A stretch of 64,000 bases of DNA from Endocalyx cinctus (taxonomy: Eukaryota > Ascomycota > Sordariomycetes > Amphisphaeriales > Apiosporaceae). A program made the translations under genes and the position numbers. The notes below the pieces were generated by a model. That model did no database searches, was not told the origin of the DNA, and saw only the letters and a list, made by a program, of their open reading frames with translations. Positions within the stretch are counted from its first letter, which is position 1. The number at the start of each line of letters is the position of its first letter. Positions 1 through 11,223 of this stretch are shown piece after piece. The DNA lies in assembly GCA_001600455.1 (NCBI GenBank), contig BCKC01000001.1, forward strand, positions 2,444,441-2,508,440. The letters run 5' to 3'.

Positions 1-2153
1 GCTGAAGAATCCCTTGCATCATCTGACGTCACTAGGTGTCGACTAAGCACGTATGCTGCTCGTCGTAACTGAAGGAGAAATGTGAAGACCGAGTGATATT
101 GCACCAAACTATCGTCAGACAGGACGATCCGCGTAGGCCAGGAGAGTTGGAACGTGATTTTTATGTAAGGTAGACCCGCACGAACCGATTTTCGAACCTC
201 GTTTACATCGCTGGGAGTATAATCCGGCGAGACACTGCATACTATTCGATATGAATCGACTACGGTATCAAATGCACTCTTAGCCAATTCTGTTAAAGTA
301 AATCGATCATGCCAAGCGGGACTTAGGAGATCTATGTTGATAAAGAGACCAAACGCGAACTCGTCGGAGCGCGATCCATCCGACATCAGATAGATGTGTT
401 GAAGGGTATCTAAGACGGACAATAGACCGCATGACTCATATAAATTCTGCCGAAGGGTTGCAGAAGCGGCGTGGTGTTTGCTTTGCATCCACGTCTCAAA
501 TATATGGTCAAAAACCTCGGGAAATGGCATGAAGCTGGATACGTTGGTAACGAAGTCCTCATCGGTTCGTAGAGGTGGTTCTGGCGTCTGTGTTTCTGTT
601 CCCGAATATTTCCCGAGGAGCTTTAAGACAACGACGCTCTTGCCGGTCGTAAATATTTTAGTTACCGCTGGTTGCAAGAACCGCGGCGCAAATAATACTC
701 CTTCGGCTGTCTTTCGTAACTTGAACTGATCTGTCCAGACCTGTCTTAGAGAAACATCGGCTGGTGATCTAGAAATGAAAAATGTTTTATCGTTTTTTAT
801 CAGCTCTCCGGATTCCATCCATAAGCGAATCGGGCGGACGTAAACCTCAAAACATTCAAAAAACAGTTCGCTAATATACGCATATATGACATGGTTTCCC
901 GTTAGTTGAGCTTGGCAGGCGACATCCCATAGGAGCTCCAAGTAGTGAAACGGGAATGGATGTTTCGATTTTTTCAGCTGCCGGATAATATCGGCAAGAC
1001 ACTCTAAGGGCTGCAAGTAGGGTTTGACGTCGTTGAATATTTTCGTTAGACTCACGACGACCTCGCTACGTACATCAGCAAATTGATTCTGCAGGTCGGA
1101 TACTTTTTTGTCAAAAACACGAAGACGACTCTCTATCGCAGCTCGGAATGCCTGCAAAAGAGGTATTTGTTGAGGCTGCTTTGTGAATTCGCGCAAAACC
1201 GATAGTTGATGGCCAGCTTTACTGAAAGAAATCAGCAGGCTCCTGTAGATTTGCCACGACGCATGTTTTAAGGGGTAACTTAGCGACCGTACCCCTTTCT
1301 CGTCAAACAGCGAATTTCGAAGACCGCCGAGCATGAAGAGAACCTCTCGCACTGCTTGGGCCTCGGATATATCAGAGACAGGTGGACCAGACGCGACGTT
1401 GGTCGCATTCGAATCGGTCCTCCAAGCCTGAGTTTCCCGGACCAGATCTAGGCCGGGCGTGTCTCGGGAGTCGTCAATATAATCTGTAGGACGTCTTCGA
1501 ATGCGTGCCTCTATGCTTGAAAGGGTAGTGTCCTCAGAGGCGGAAGCTTGATCAAAGTCCTCGTCCAAATAATCATCCTCGGAGCTGTCATCACCGAACC
1601 GAACGTTTTTCCACAGGTCGCCGTCCTGGCCCCAGCCGTCCTCTTTGGCGATATCATCCCAATTCAAATCCGGCGGGGATTCCTCATCCGGCTGTTTTAG
1701 CAGATCAAGGTCTGAAAGTTTTGAATTTTTGACGGGCTGGTCAGAAAGTTGGTATAATAGATTAAGAACATCAGGAGTAAAATTATTTGAATGCTTCTCA
1801 AGGGCATCAAGCCGACTTCTCAACGCATCTGCCAGGCCATCTCGGTTGAGTACTCGAAAATGTTCCTCGTATCCATCGAGGTGTTTGGTCACTTCAAATT
1901 GATTGGTGCGCAGATAGCTATGTTGACGGAGGCTTCGAAGACTAGACTCCTTTAATGTATTGAAGCGGTTGGGATTTGACTAGCAAACGAATTGTTATTA
2001 TTGCAGTTGTTATCATTAGGATGATCACAATAACACATATGCACGATCTTTCGGAAAATGTGATTATTTGACAATACCTACTTGGGGGGAGATTGAAGTG
2101 ATGACTTCAACTAATTCTTCTGTCAAAGCTCCTAACTCAGCTTGGAACGACAT
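1..2153 (-). CDS. GCP5: Gamma-tubulin complex component, GCP5/Mod21-like (3' part missing)
   Basis: Subunit of the gamma-tubulin ring complex that nucleates microtubules at the spindle pole body. Exon 1 is 2153-2082 (ATG at 2153) and encodes 24 residues. After an intron at 2081-1980 (donor gtaggt, acceptor ctag), exon 2 begins at 1979 and stays open to the left edge, giving about 684 residues so far. The N-terminal part (TLKESSLRSLRQHSYL; DLNWDDIAKEDGW) resembles the GCP5/Mod21 N-terminal region and is followed by an acidic linker. The rest has Spc97/Spc98-family character, such as FMPFPEVFDHIFETW, LFINIDLLSPAWHDRF and, next to the edge, HSVFTFLLQLRRAAYVL. The C-terminal gamma-tubulin-binding part lies outside the window. 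Family membership is clear; the choice of GCP5 over GCP4/GCP6 rests on the N-terminus. Confidence 0.78.
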
Positions 2154-2994
2154 TCTTCTTGCTCTAGGTTACACTCTTGTTGAAGAGATAAACCGCCGAG
2201 CTTACATACCCACATAAATTGTATAACTTGTCAGCTTGTGTACGTGTAAGTAAAATATGATCTTATTAGCTTTCTTGGGATTATACGAAGGAGTGTTGAT
2301 GATGATAATGACGATGATAATAATGATGCATATTTACTTGAGTATGCATATAAAGGGGTAATGTAAAGTATTCAAAAGAAAGTGGACGCGACTGGAACTG
2401 AGTCGTGACGCGCGACCTCTAATGGATACTGCGAGATCCATAAAACCCACTAAAATATAAAGCAGTATGAATAAATCTTATTTATACTATATACTGTAGT
2501 GAACTGGTTCTCCTTTCCAGTATCGATAGCCAAGGAGAGTTCGCATATCGTAGATATCGTCCTATCAGGGATATTCGACAAGTGTTACGTAGACTGGTAG
2601 ATTTCATACCTATCTAGGTAGGTTATGCATATCTTGGAATGATTAATTAATTCATTTCATGCTTGTGAGTATCCTGTCGCTTCACCCGTCGGTTCTATTG
2701 ATCCCATGAAATCTTGTCATTTTATTCAAAAGGCTTTTTTTACTATTTTCTTTAGTCTCCCGCTCTTTCAATTAAAGTTTTCCTAGCTCCTACACTGCTT
2801 AGTTGAGTCAGGTCAATTTTCTAGATTCTTTTCTGGCATCATTTTTCAACCACTTCATCCTACAATATACGGGAAAAACCACTTCACTTGGTCGTTCTAA
2901 ATAACCAATAACGACCTATTCAATTCAATATTCCTTTTCCAATTCCATATTAGTTATCAGAGTTGATGAATAGCCATCGATAGCTATCGGCAAC
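2154..2994. other. Divergent intergenic region, GCP5 / GT15 gene
   Basis: 841 bp between two divergently read genes, so it should hold both promoters. AT-rich with pyrimidine-rich stretches around 2735-2775. A TGAGTCA element (2814-2820), the core site of Gcn4/Cpc1-type bZIP factors, lies about 175 bp upstream of the mannosyltransferase start. A single match may be chance. No coding support seen. Confidence 0.5.
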
Positions 2995-4372
2995 ATGGCT
3001 GTCGCAAGGCCAGTCCGCGCTTTGGCATTAGCCGCCTTTCTAGTCTTCGGTTTCTGTGTCTATACCCTAACACGACCCGTTTACGACACAAAAAGTGCTG
3101 CCGATTTTCACGGCACAATTGATAGGGATCCAAATTTAGATTGTGAGTCAATATTTCTTCGCTCCTTGATCTATCCATCGTGATCTAACTCCTATTCAGT
3201 AACAGGAGAACCTGAAGGCAAGCTGGTATATGTCAACGAGGGCAACTACGAGCCTGGCGATGCTGGCACCGCCCGAATTCCTGCGACCCTACTAGCACTT
3301 GTACGAAACGAAGAACTCGACGGAATGTTACAGTCGATGGAAGACTTAGAGCGAACATGGAATTCCAAATTTAACTATCCTTGGACATTCTTCAACGACG
3401 TTCCATTTACCGAAGAGTTCAAAAAGAAGACGCAAGCTGCTACCAAGGCCGAGTGTCGATACGGTATGCGGAAATAATAATTTGGAAGTTTACCCGATAA
3501 CATGCTAATACTGTTGAATAGAGGTTATCCCCAAAGAACACTGGGAAGTGCCGTCATGGATCAATAATGATCTGTACAAGGAGTCCGTCAAAATCCTCGA
3601 GTCCAACGATATCCAATATGCGAGCATGCTCTCGTACCATCAGATGTGCCGTTGGAACAGCGGTCTCTTTTACAAACACCCGGCTTTGAAAGACATTCGG
3701 TACTACTGGAGAGTTGAACCCAAGGTTCACTTCTTCTGCGACGTTGATTACGATGTCTTCCGTTATATGCAAGACAACAATAAGACTTACGGTTTTACCA
3801 TTACTCTTTATGATGCTCCTTATTCGATCCCGACCTTGTGGCCCGAAACTGCGAAATTCATGGCTGAGCACCCCGAATATCTGCATGAGAACAGAGCGGA
3901 GGCTTGGCTGACCGACAGAACCCGTCGTCCTATACATAACGAGCAAGCTAACGGATACTCCACCTGTCATTTCTGGACCAACTTCGAAATCGCAGATATG
4001 GAATTCTGGCGCAGTCAGGCGTACGAGGATTATTTCAACCATTTGGACCGAGCAGGAGGCTTTTTCTACGAAAGATGGGGTGATGCACCCGTACACAGTA
4101 TTGCTCTCGGACTTTTTGAGGATAAGAGCAAAGTTCATTGGTGGGTCTACCCTAGTCTACCCTATGACCGGATTCATAAGTGTTTTATGTCATGTCGCTA
4201 ATTCTTTTCGGTTAGGTTCCGTGATATTGGATATCAACATATCCCTTTCTTCAACTGCCCCAACTCGCCCAAATGTAGGGGTTGCGTAACTGGTCGGTTG
4301 ACCGACGGAGAGGCTTGGCTGAACAAGGAAGACTGCCGGCCAAATTGGTTTAAATACGCCGGAATGGGTTGA
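2995..4372 (+). CDS. GT15-family alpha-1,2-mannosyltransferase (KRE2/KTR/MNT1 type)
   Basis: Golgi type II membrane enzyme that adds alpha-1,2-mannose from GDP-mannose to N- and O-linked glycans. Four exons: 2995-3142, 3200-3463, 3522-4140 and 4216-4372, giving 395 residues. Each junction has GT..AG and keeps frame. The N-terminus has a short basic stretch and one membrane anchor at about residues 7-25 (ALALAAFLVFGFCVYTL). The luminal domain carries GT15 motifs: the PWTFFNDVPFTEEF block, the Asp-rich sequence FFCDVDYDVFRYM, then CHFWTNFEIADMEFWRS holding the conserved Glu, and ERWGDAPVHSIA. Length matches the family (about 390-440). The KRE2, KTR1 and KTR4-like subgroups cannot be told apart here. 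Its 3' end faces the WD40 gene 318 bp away. Confidence 0.93.
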
Positions 4373-4690
4373 GGATAATCAAAGTTTGATATCTTCTTGG
4401 GATGTGTATATGGTTACAAGATATACTATGCCACTGTACTAATTAATGCTGGGACTGTTTATTGCGGAGACTTCAATTGGCATGAAAGGGTTGCTTATGG
4501 CGTAAATGGGAGACACGATAGAGTGGTAGAAGCTTCTCCGTTCCAGATAGGATAGTTTCGACCTTGCACCGCTAGAACTGTACAGACCAATATTTACGAA
4601 AAAGTTAATGAATACACGTCATGTTATTAAAAAAAAAAAAAATAGATGCTGTATTTAGTGACCATTTAACGTGCCCTTCGTCCTAGTTGT
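4373..4690. other. Convergent 3' spacer
   Basis: 318 bp between the stop codons of the mannosyltransferase (+) and the WD40 gene (-), so it should contain both 3' UTRs. A run of A at 4629-4642 is the only distinct feature. Confidence 0.5.
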
Positions 4691-5895
4691 TCAGCTATAG
4701 CCGAAAACAGTCACCACGCCAGAAGTGCCACTGACGCAGAATTGGTCACCAAATCCATTCTCCCTCCAAGCCATACAGCTTATTATATTATTGCGCGGCT
4801 TTTCCTTGCCGTCCCTGCTGACAATCTTCTTAGGTTCCAGCCCTGGCGGGCCCCATGGAACTCTTATCTGAGCTTTAAGGTTTCCGGTTAGAACGTCCCA
4901 GGCCCAAATGCGCCCCTCACCATTGTTACTACCTAGCGTGTTGGACATTTCATCACCAACTACGACGTACTGCTCCTTACCACCTAAGATTGACTGAACG
5001 CGGAGTTCCTCGTTCTTCCACTCAGGATCCGTGTACGTTTTCAAACAGGCGCCGCTTTCTCGGTCCATGAGCCGAACTTTGCTATCTAGGCTACCTACCA
5101 GAGCGGCCTTCCCATCCCTCGTGAGAGAGAGGCTGGTAACGCTGGGACCGATGACGTCAGTCACGCAGCGGCCGGTGCGCACGTCGTACGTCCTGACGCG
5201 GCCGTCGACGCTTCCGGCGACGACCTCAGGACCGCGCACGGCGACGGCGACGACGGAATCACGGGCCTCGGAGAGGACCTGGATGGGCTTGAGGACGGCG
5301 GAGCTCCGGACGTCCCAGAAGCGGACGCTGGTGTCGAGGCTGCCGCTGACGAGAAGGGAGTCGTCCTCACCCGCGAACGCGACGCAGTTGACGCGCGCCG
5401 TGTGGCCTTGCGGGCCGCCGCCGCCGAACCGCCGTAGCGTCTGGGCCGTGGCCACGTCCCACAGGAAGACGGACCGGTCCCCGCCCGAGGACGCGAACCG
5501 GGCGTTGTCGGCCGACACGCTCAGCGATAGGACCTCGTACCCGTGCGCCGAGTACGTCTGGATCAGGCGACCCTCGGGGACGGCGATCGACGCGGCTCCG
5601 TCGCGTCTCGTGACGCTCGAGCTCGAAGCGTGGGTAAGAGCTGACGACGGCAAAGAAGAAGAAGAAGATGATGATGATGACGACGACGGTTGAGGATTGT
5701 ATAGCCTGATGGATCGGTCCGATGATCCGGCTAAGATATACGTTCCCGGTGACGCAGAATATGCTAGGGCGTGTACAGGGCCTTTTATAAGAGAATTTAG
5801 TTTAATGGTTTCAGAGAAAAAAATCGAGTGAACAAAAGTATAAACTCACCATTTGAACCAAGTAAGTGGGCTATTGGCTTATCAGGAAAACTCAT
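4691..5895 (-). CDS. WDR83: WD40 protein, WDR83/MORG1-like
   Basis: Seven-bladed WD40 scaffold. In animals WDR83/MORG1 assembles MAPK modules and is also found with spliceosomes; the fungal role is inferred by homology. Exon 1 (5895-5850) encodes MSFPDKPIAHLLGSN. Intron 5849-5782 has donor gtgagt and acceptor aaag. Exon 2 (5781-4691) gives 378 residues in total, and the splice restores the first blade (GPVHALAYSASPGTYILAG). Later blades show GGDRSVFLWDVATAQ, SGSLDTSVRFWDVRSS, AGSVDGRVRTYDVRTG and SLDSKVRLMDRESG, in the same order as WDR83. Two departures are a poly-Ser run after the first blade (coded by 5640-5690) and an added C-terminal stretch rich in Lys and Glu. A start at the Met coded at 5653 would lose the first blade, so the spliced start is preferred. 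Confidence 0.88.
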
Positions 5896-6429
5896 TTTTT
5901 ATTATGATAGTGTTGATATCCATGGCTTGGAAGTTCTACATGAACTGCGTACAAAATTGAATCCAGGCTTATTAAAATTGATCGTTAGTTTCTATCCTGA
6001 GCTTGGATGACTTCAAACTTTATGTACCAGTGACTACACTACACTTTACTGTAGAACGTTGAATGAAATCTTTGGATCTACGGAGTACAAATATCTTATA
6101 TAAGGATAGAATTCTTGATATACAGTCAGACAGTATATGTATCAAAAAGGTACCCTGGTTATAGGGGTTTTGTATGAAATAGGTAACTAATCCCGCAGAC
6201 AATTTTTTCCCGAGTTTTCTTCCCCCCTTCTTTTACGTTTATCGATACGATGATCGATACGTGACGGAGCTTTTTTTTTTTTTTTTTTTTTTTTCCAAAT
6301 CCAATATCCAAGTCAAAAGTTTCATTTCTTATTAGGTATGATGCTCACCAGCATCTGTTCAACTTAATTGTCTTTTTTTACTTCACATCGTATTTCTAAT
6401 CCCTTTTTATCAAAACCGGATCACTAGCA
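5896..6429. other. Divergent promoter region with T24 tract
   Basis: 534 bp between the WD40 gene (-) and PET127 (+). A run of 24 T (6271-6294) lies about 135 bp upstream of the PET127 start; poly(dA:dT) tracts of this kind commonly mark nucleosome-poor fungal promoters. The motif TACGGAGTAC occurs at 6079-6088. No gene seen. Confidence 0.5.
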
Positions 6430-9400
6430 ATGATTCATATGAGTCGTCGTTCGATATATCGAATAGGGACTTCTAATATTTGCCTACCATGCAAAGCTTC
6501 GTCTAGGCCCCCTCCATCTTTTTTCCGCCACCAAGGCCGCGCTCTTTCAGTCACGGCAACACGTGCATCCGTGACACCACATTCCGAGCCTCCTACTGAG
6601 ATACCTACCGAAATTCCCACTGTTACAGATTCTCCAGTTTCGAAAGCTACAGAAGCTACAGAAGCTACAGAGACTACAGAGACTACAGAGGCTACAGAGG
6701 CTGCAAAACCTGCAAAGGCTGCAAAGGGTGCAAAATCTGCAAAATCTGCAAAGGGTGCAAAAGCTGCAAAAGCTGCGAAGGCTGCGAAGGCTACAGGCGA
6801 CTCTGGAAAGAAGCAGTCGCAACGAACATCACCTAAAACTAAGAATGACAAAAACCTAAAATGGAGGAAAGTGTCTCCAACCTGGACGCCAAACGACTCG
6901 ACGCCCGACATAGATGTTATCAAAGGGGCACTCGCTGCGGTTCGAAAAGTGTTTGAAGCCCAAAATATAAGCCTCACTGATCTGAAGAAGGTGGAGAGCA
7001 AATATTTACAATCCGCGACACCCGGAGCGAAGAAGATACAGTCGAAGGACCCTGTAAAGATTCAGTCTTCTACCACCTCTGGGACTGCCAATGCTACTCC
7101 TAGCGATGGCATCTCCGACGCAGACAAGATGCGCCGGGAGGAAGAAGTGAATAAGAAACTTTCTAGATGGACAAAAATACGCGAAAGTCCAACCCTGAAA
7201 AAAATATCAGAAGCTACGCAGCAAATGCCAGAGGCGCCCAGCGTATCCACCACGCTATCTTCTATAGAAGAAACGTCCCAAGATACTGAGGCCCAATCGA
7301 CAACGCCCGTTTTACCCTTTACGGGTGCTGAACCACCCGAAGGCGTAATGCAGGTTTTGAACCAGACCTCCACCCCTCCGAAACGATCTGCTAAAAAGGG
7401 CAAGGGCAAGGGCAAGAAAAAAGCGACGCAAGCTAGCAACGCACGCAAGGAGAGCACGAAACAAGCTCTCAGCGAACTCAAAATAAGTCAGATTTACCCA
7501 GCTGGCCGCCAGCTTATTCCGCTCCAAATAGAACAGCCTCCTGTCCCGGCACTATCGTATGGCTTGGAAAGGGCTCTATTTAACCCAGGAGTCTACCAAC
7601 TTCAGGATCCTCGAACTAGAGTTTACAACTTTGATCCTTATTTATCCCAGATTATGCCTATTCGGGAGTTTGATTTCAATGCGCTAAAGCAATATATCAC
7701 CTCATCTAAAGACACCACCCTGATTTCTCTCGCACACGAGCACAAAGCGAAATATACTGGGTCAACTTCCAGTATGACCTCAATGCTGGCCCACTTCCAT
7801 TATCTACTGTCTTCTTGGCGTAACATCAATGTGTCCATGTTGTCGAGGAGATTTACGGCGGATTCTTTAAGATTTACCAAAATCATGAGAGCGCCTGCTG
7901 CGGTGTTCTTGCACTGGAAAGATGGAACCTACGCTATTGACGCCGACAAAGAGCACGACAGCGCGAGTATCCTAAGCATGCTAGGAAAATCTATGGAAAA
8001 GCTTCTGACCTTACCTAAAGAAGGTTTCGAGAAATACCGACGGATTAACTCGGATCAGCTGACGGAGGAAGAACGTAACGAACGAGAGGCTTTCCATTAC
8101 ACACTCTTTGGAGATTTTCTGATGCGTTCCCAGCTAGATGCGTACGACCCTAGACTTCCTGGTACTGGTATGTTTGATTTAAAAACTCGTGCTGTTATTT
8201 CCATCCGCATGGACGCTCGAGGATACGAAAAAGGTCTAGGCTACGAAATAAGAAACCGGCTTGGCCAATGGGAATCATATGAACGAGAATACTACGACAT
8301 GATTCGGTCAGCGTTCATGAAGTATTCGCTGCAGGTTCGCATGGGCCGCATGGACGGGATTTTTGTTGCTTTCCACAATACTGAACGCATATTTGGCTTC
8401 CAGTACGTGCCGCTTTCTGAAATGGACTTCGCCCTTCATGGAACGTCTCAGGCCGCGCTTGGCGACGGCGAATATAAGTTAAGTCTTCAGCTGCTCAACA
8501 AAGTTTTCGATAAAGCCACCGCCGCCTTTCCTGGCAAGTCTTTACGAATTCATTTCGAAACAAGAGAATCCAATACCTCCCCTTTCATGTATATTTTTGC
8601 AAAACCCGTCGAGCCTGATGAAATCAAAGCTGTCCAAGAAGCCGGGAAAGCATCGGTTGAGGCGTTTGAAAGGGAAATGCTGGGAATAACCCACCATGCG
8701 ACTGAATCTGAGCCGGAGACAACGGTGGAGAGTGAAGAAAAACAGGAAGAAAAGCACGAAGAAAGCCATAAAGAAGACTTCAACGTAGAACAATTCTCGC
8801 CAGCTCAAGAAATTTCCAGCCTGGAAGCTTGGGAGGAAGCTCGACAGGTAGTGGAAGCCGCTATAAACGATGATGAACAGGGCGTTGACGCTGTCCGAGA
8901 CGTAATCGAAGATGCGCTCGAACAAAGTGGTCTATTACCAATAGACTCTTCAACAGTTGCGCGGGAATATGTCGATGCACTACTGAGAGCCTTATCTGCC
9001 GGTGATAATTTAGATGTGTCAGATGCTGTCGATAACTTAACGCAGGCCTCTATAGAAGATGTCAATGGACAAAACACCATTGAGGCTGAAGGTGTCAACG
9101 AGGAGGGTGACAGTCTTCCTGAAACAGCAGAGACTATGGCGCCTGTGAACAACCAAGGTGAAGGGAATGAAGATAATGAAGCCACAGTTAATCAATCCCA
9201 GAGCTCTGATGTGTCTACGCCAGATACGGTCGGTCACAGGGGGGACATTGTGCCTGATATCGATCTAGACGACAGTACAACTGCTGAAAATTCCGTTGGT
9301 GTCTTAGATGATTCTAGCTCGAAAGTCGATAATAGTAATGAGCAAGTAGAACAAAAAGAACAGGATAAGGAAGAGGAAGGGGAAGAGGAGGAGCAAGAAG

Positions 9401-10344
9401 GTGAGGAAGAGCAGATGGATACGGCTGAAGGTGAAGATTACGCCGATGCTCAGTCCAGCGTGCTGTCCTTGAAGAATCTTATTGTACGCATGGCCCAAAC
9501 AATCGCTAGAAAATCTACGCCGAGCGAAAATACGCCAGATAATGCATCAAAGCTACGAGAATTCGAGCGAATTTTGGGGGAGCTCATGTCCCGGTCAAGG
9601 AGCGGACAAGACTCTACGCAGTCTGCCACTCAAAAGTCAAATACTGAAACGAACTTGGAACTTTCTGATGAGACTAAAGGTGCGGAGTCGACCAGAGAAT
9701 CTACAGCCCCGGCAGATTCGGGTTCAGAAACTGGAGAAGGCCAATCCTCGAAGCAAGAACCACTCCTTGGCTTGGTTTTGACGATCAAGAACAAAGTGAA
9801 TAACAAATATGTTGTGCGACCCAACAATCTCGGTAAAACGGATAAGTGGTCTGTTGAATTCAAATTTGACACACTTCCAAACGATCAGGCCTCCACGTTA
9901 TACAAAAACTGCAAAACCAGGCGGTCCAAGACCCTCGAGCAAGCGAAGGACAAAGATATTGAGTGGTACAAAATGTTTTCCGGCGAGCTCCCGAAACGGA
10001 CAAAGAAAGGCCGAGAATTTCGGGCCGCTGAGACAGAGGCGGCCAAAAACTCGCCGATCCACATTGTTGGGCACGACAAACCACTCAGCTGGCACGACGT
10101 CTTCGAAGACGATGGTTCGGTGGTATTGACCGACAGCCAACCCGAGAACAGCGATGATTCAGTAACATCGATTCCTAGCCAATCTGAGAACAGCGATGAT
10201 TCGGTGGTATTGACCGACAGCCAACCTGAGAACAGCGATGATTCAGTAGCATCGACCCACAGCCAACTTGAGAACAACGATGATTCAGTAGCATCGATCA
10301 ACAACCAGCCCGAGAACAATCAAACGGAAGAAAATTCAAGATAG
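6430..10344 (+). CDS. PET127: Mitochondrial RNA-processing protein Pet127
   Basis: Pet127 acts in mitochondria in 5' processing and degradation of RNA. The family belongs to the PD-(D/E)XK nuclease-like fold and is linked to the mitochondrial exonuclease pathway. This is one uninterrupted reading frame of 1304 residues. The start is basic and Ser/Arg-rich without acids (MIHMSRRSIYRIG), as expected for import; Met at 6439 could also be used. The conserved domain covers about residues 350-760: YPAGRQLIPLQIEQPP, GLERALFNPGVYQL, RVYNFDPYLSQIMPI, FGDFLMRSQLDAYDPRLPGT, FDLKTRAV and ERIFGFQYVPLSEMDFAL. The last block and the FDLKTRAV strand hold likely catalytic acids and lysine. The protein is much longer than yeast Pet127 (about 800) because of a Thr/Glu then Ala/Lys repeat near the N-terminus, a long acidic C-terminal half and a terminal 14-residue repeat. 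Confidence 0.92.
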   Translation: MIHMSRRSIYRIGTSNICLPCKASSRPPPSFFRHQGRALSVTATRASVTPHSEPPTEIPTEIPTVTDSPVSKATEATEATETTETTEATEAAKPAKAAKGAKSAKSAKGAKAAKAAKAAKATGDSGKKQSQRTSPKTKNDKNLKWRKVSPTWTPNDSTPDIDVIKGALAAVRKVFEAQNISLTDLKKVESKYLQSATPGAKKIQSKDPVKIQSSTTSGTANATPSDGISDADKMRREEEVNKKLSRWTKIRESPTLKKISEATQQMPEAPSVSTTLSSIEETSQDTEAQSTTPVLPFTGAEPPEGVMQVLNQTSTPPKRSAKKGKGKGKKKATQASNARKESTKQALSELKISQIYPAGRQLIPLQIEQPPVPALSYGLERALFNPGVYQLQDPRTRVYNFDPYLSQIMPIREFDFNALKQYITSSKDTTLISLAHEHKAKYTGSTSSMTSMLAHFHYLLSSWRNINVSMLSRRFTADSLRFTKIMRAPAAVFLHWKDGTYAIDADKEHDSASILSMLGKSMEKLLTLPKEGFEKYRRINSDQLTEEERNEREAFHYTLFGDFLMRSQLDAYDPRLPGTGMFDLKTRAVISIRMDARGYEKGLGYEIRNRLGQWESYEREYYDMIRSAFMKYSLQVRMGRMDGIFVAFHNTERIFGFQYVPLSEMDFALHGTSQAALGDGEYKLSLQLLNKVFDKATAAFPGKSLRIHFETRESNTSPFMYIFAKPVEPDEIKAVQEAGKASVEAFEREMLGITHHATESEPETTVESEEKQEEKHEESHKEDFNVEQFSPAQEISSLEAWEEARQVVEAAINDDEQGVDAVRDVIEDALEQSGLLPIDSSTVAREYVDALLRALSAGDNLDVSDAVDNLTQASIEDVNGQNTIEAEGVNEEGDSLPETAETMAPVNNQGEGNEDNEATVNQSQSSDVSTPDTVGHRGDIVPDIDLDDSTTAENSVGVLDDSSSKVDNSNEQVEQKEQDKEEEGEEEEQEGEEEQMDTAEGEDYADAQSSVLSLKNLIVRMAQTIARKSTPSENTPDNASKLREFERILGELMSRSRSGQDSTQSATQKSNTETNLELSDETKGAESTRESTAPADSGSETGEGQSSKQEPLLGLVLTIKNKVNNKYVVRPNNLGKTDKWSVEFKFDTLPNDQASTLYKNCKTRRSKTLEQAKDKDIEWYKMFSGELPKRTKKGREFRAAETEAAKNSPIHIVGHDKPLSWHDVFEDDGSVVLTDSQPENSDDSVTSIPSQSENSDDSVVLTDSQPENSDDSVASTHSQLENNDDSVASINNQPENNQTEENSR
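6646..6798 (+). repeat. Hexanucleotide-like coding repeat in PET127
   Basis: Tandem 6-bp units of the form GCTACAGAR drift into GCTGCAAAR. They encode Thr-Glu/Ala-Thr-Glu units followed by Ala-Ala-Lys and Ala-Lys units, just after the predicted presequence. The run is low complexity, positively charged in its second half, and probably disordered. Confidence 0.85.
10135..10320 (+). repeat. 42-bp tandem repeat, PET127 C-terminus
   Basis: Four full units of 42 bp start at 10135, 10177, 10219 and 10261, with a partial fifth at 10303. Each encodes 14 residues near the consensus SQPENSDDSVASTD. A decayed extra copy precedes the array (EDDGSVVLTD). Copies differ by few bases, which suggests recent expansion. 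Confidence 0.9.
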
Positions 10345-11223
10345 AAAAGAAAGTGTTTATGCTGGAAGCAAACATGGCTCATTCGAATTTTAGACGTGGA
10401 AGACAAATTCGAACTGTAAATTATGTCAATATTCAAAATATGTACCAATAAACAATGTGTTGGATTGGGTTAGGCTGGTTGGGATTGTCTCTTGACATGG
10501 AGATTTATTTAGTCTGCTACGGGGGGTAGGGAGAGATCCCCTTGTCAAAACGGCCCTCTAATTATGTATATGTATTCTCAATCCCCCTCTCTTGGACATA
10601 CCCAATACGTGAGTTTACATACAGACAGAAATGCTCTGACTGCATGCTTCCTCCCGCCTGATTGAAATCTTCGTTCTGTATGGAGATGGTTTTCTGACGT
10701 CCTCTAATAAGCAAACAGTTTATTATATGTACTTAAAATCAAGTTAATTCATTAACCCTACTCATCCCAAAGAAATATAACGAACTCTTCTAAATGAGGA
10801 CAGCCCAGGACTAGTCGATTATGTCAAATGTGAAAGTTTTCTAACTTCATATCGGCCTACTCAGCTGGAGGCTAGTAGGCTCCGAGGATCTCATGATGAC
10901 GGAAAGAGCATAATGATGACTATTACATATCTCTCGGAGAATGGCACATTTATGAGGTGATAGATAGGTGGGCATGATAAGTAATGTTATCGCGGGAGTC
11001 TTGTAGACTTCAAAAACTAATTTGAAATTTGCACGAATTTTTTTCCCCCTTTTCAGGGGTTGGGGGGGTAGTCGATTTCTTTTTCTTTTTCGTTTTGAAC
11101 CTACCTATGTATATATACATCTACGGATTCTTTTTTTTATCTTGCCACAATTGCAGTCAACTCGCTACTTACGGGCAAGAGGGTCATTTACTTTTTTTTT
11201 TTTCATACTCGCCTCTATTCGTT
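10345..11223. other. Convergent intergenic region
   Basis: 879 bp between the 3' ends of PET127 (+) and the unrecognised gene (-). Contains T-rich runs on the plus strand at 11036-11095 and 11131-11215. No open frame with coding character. Confidence 0.5.

Noticed and set aside
3554..4138. 194-codon minus-strand frame inside the GT15 gene
   Set aside because: Antisense to exon 3, which carries all conserved GT15 motifs.
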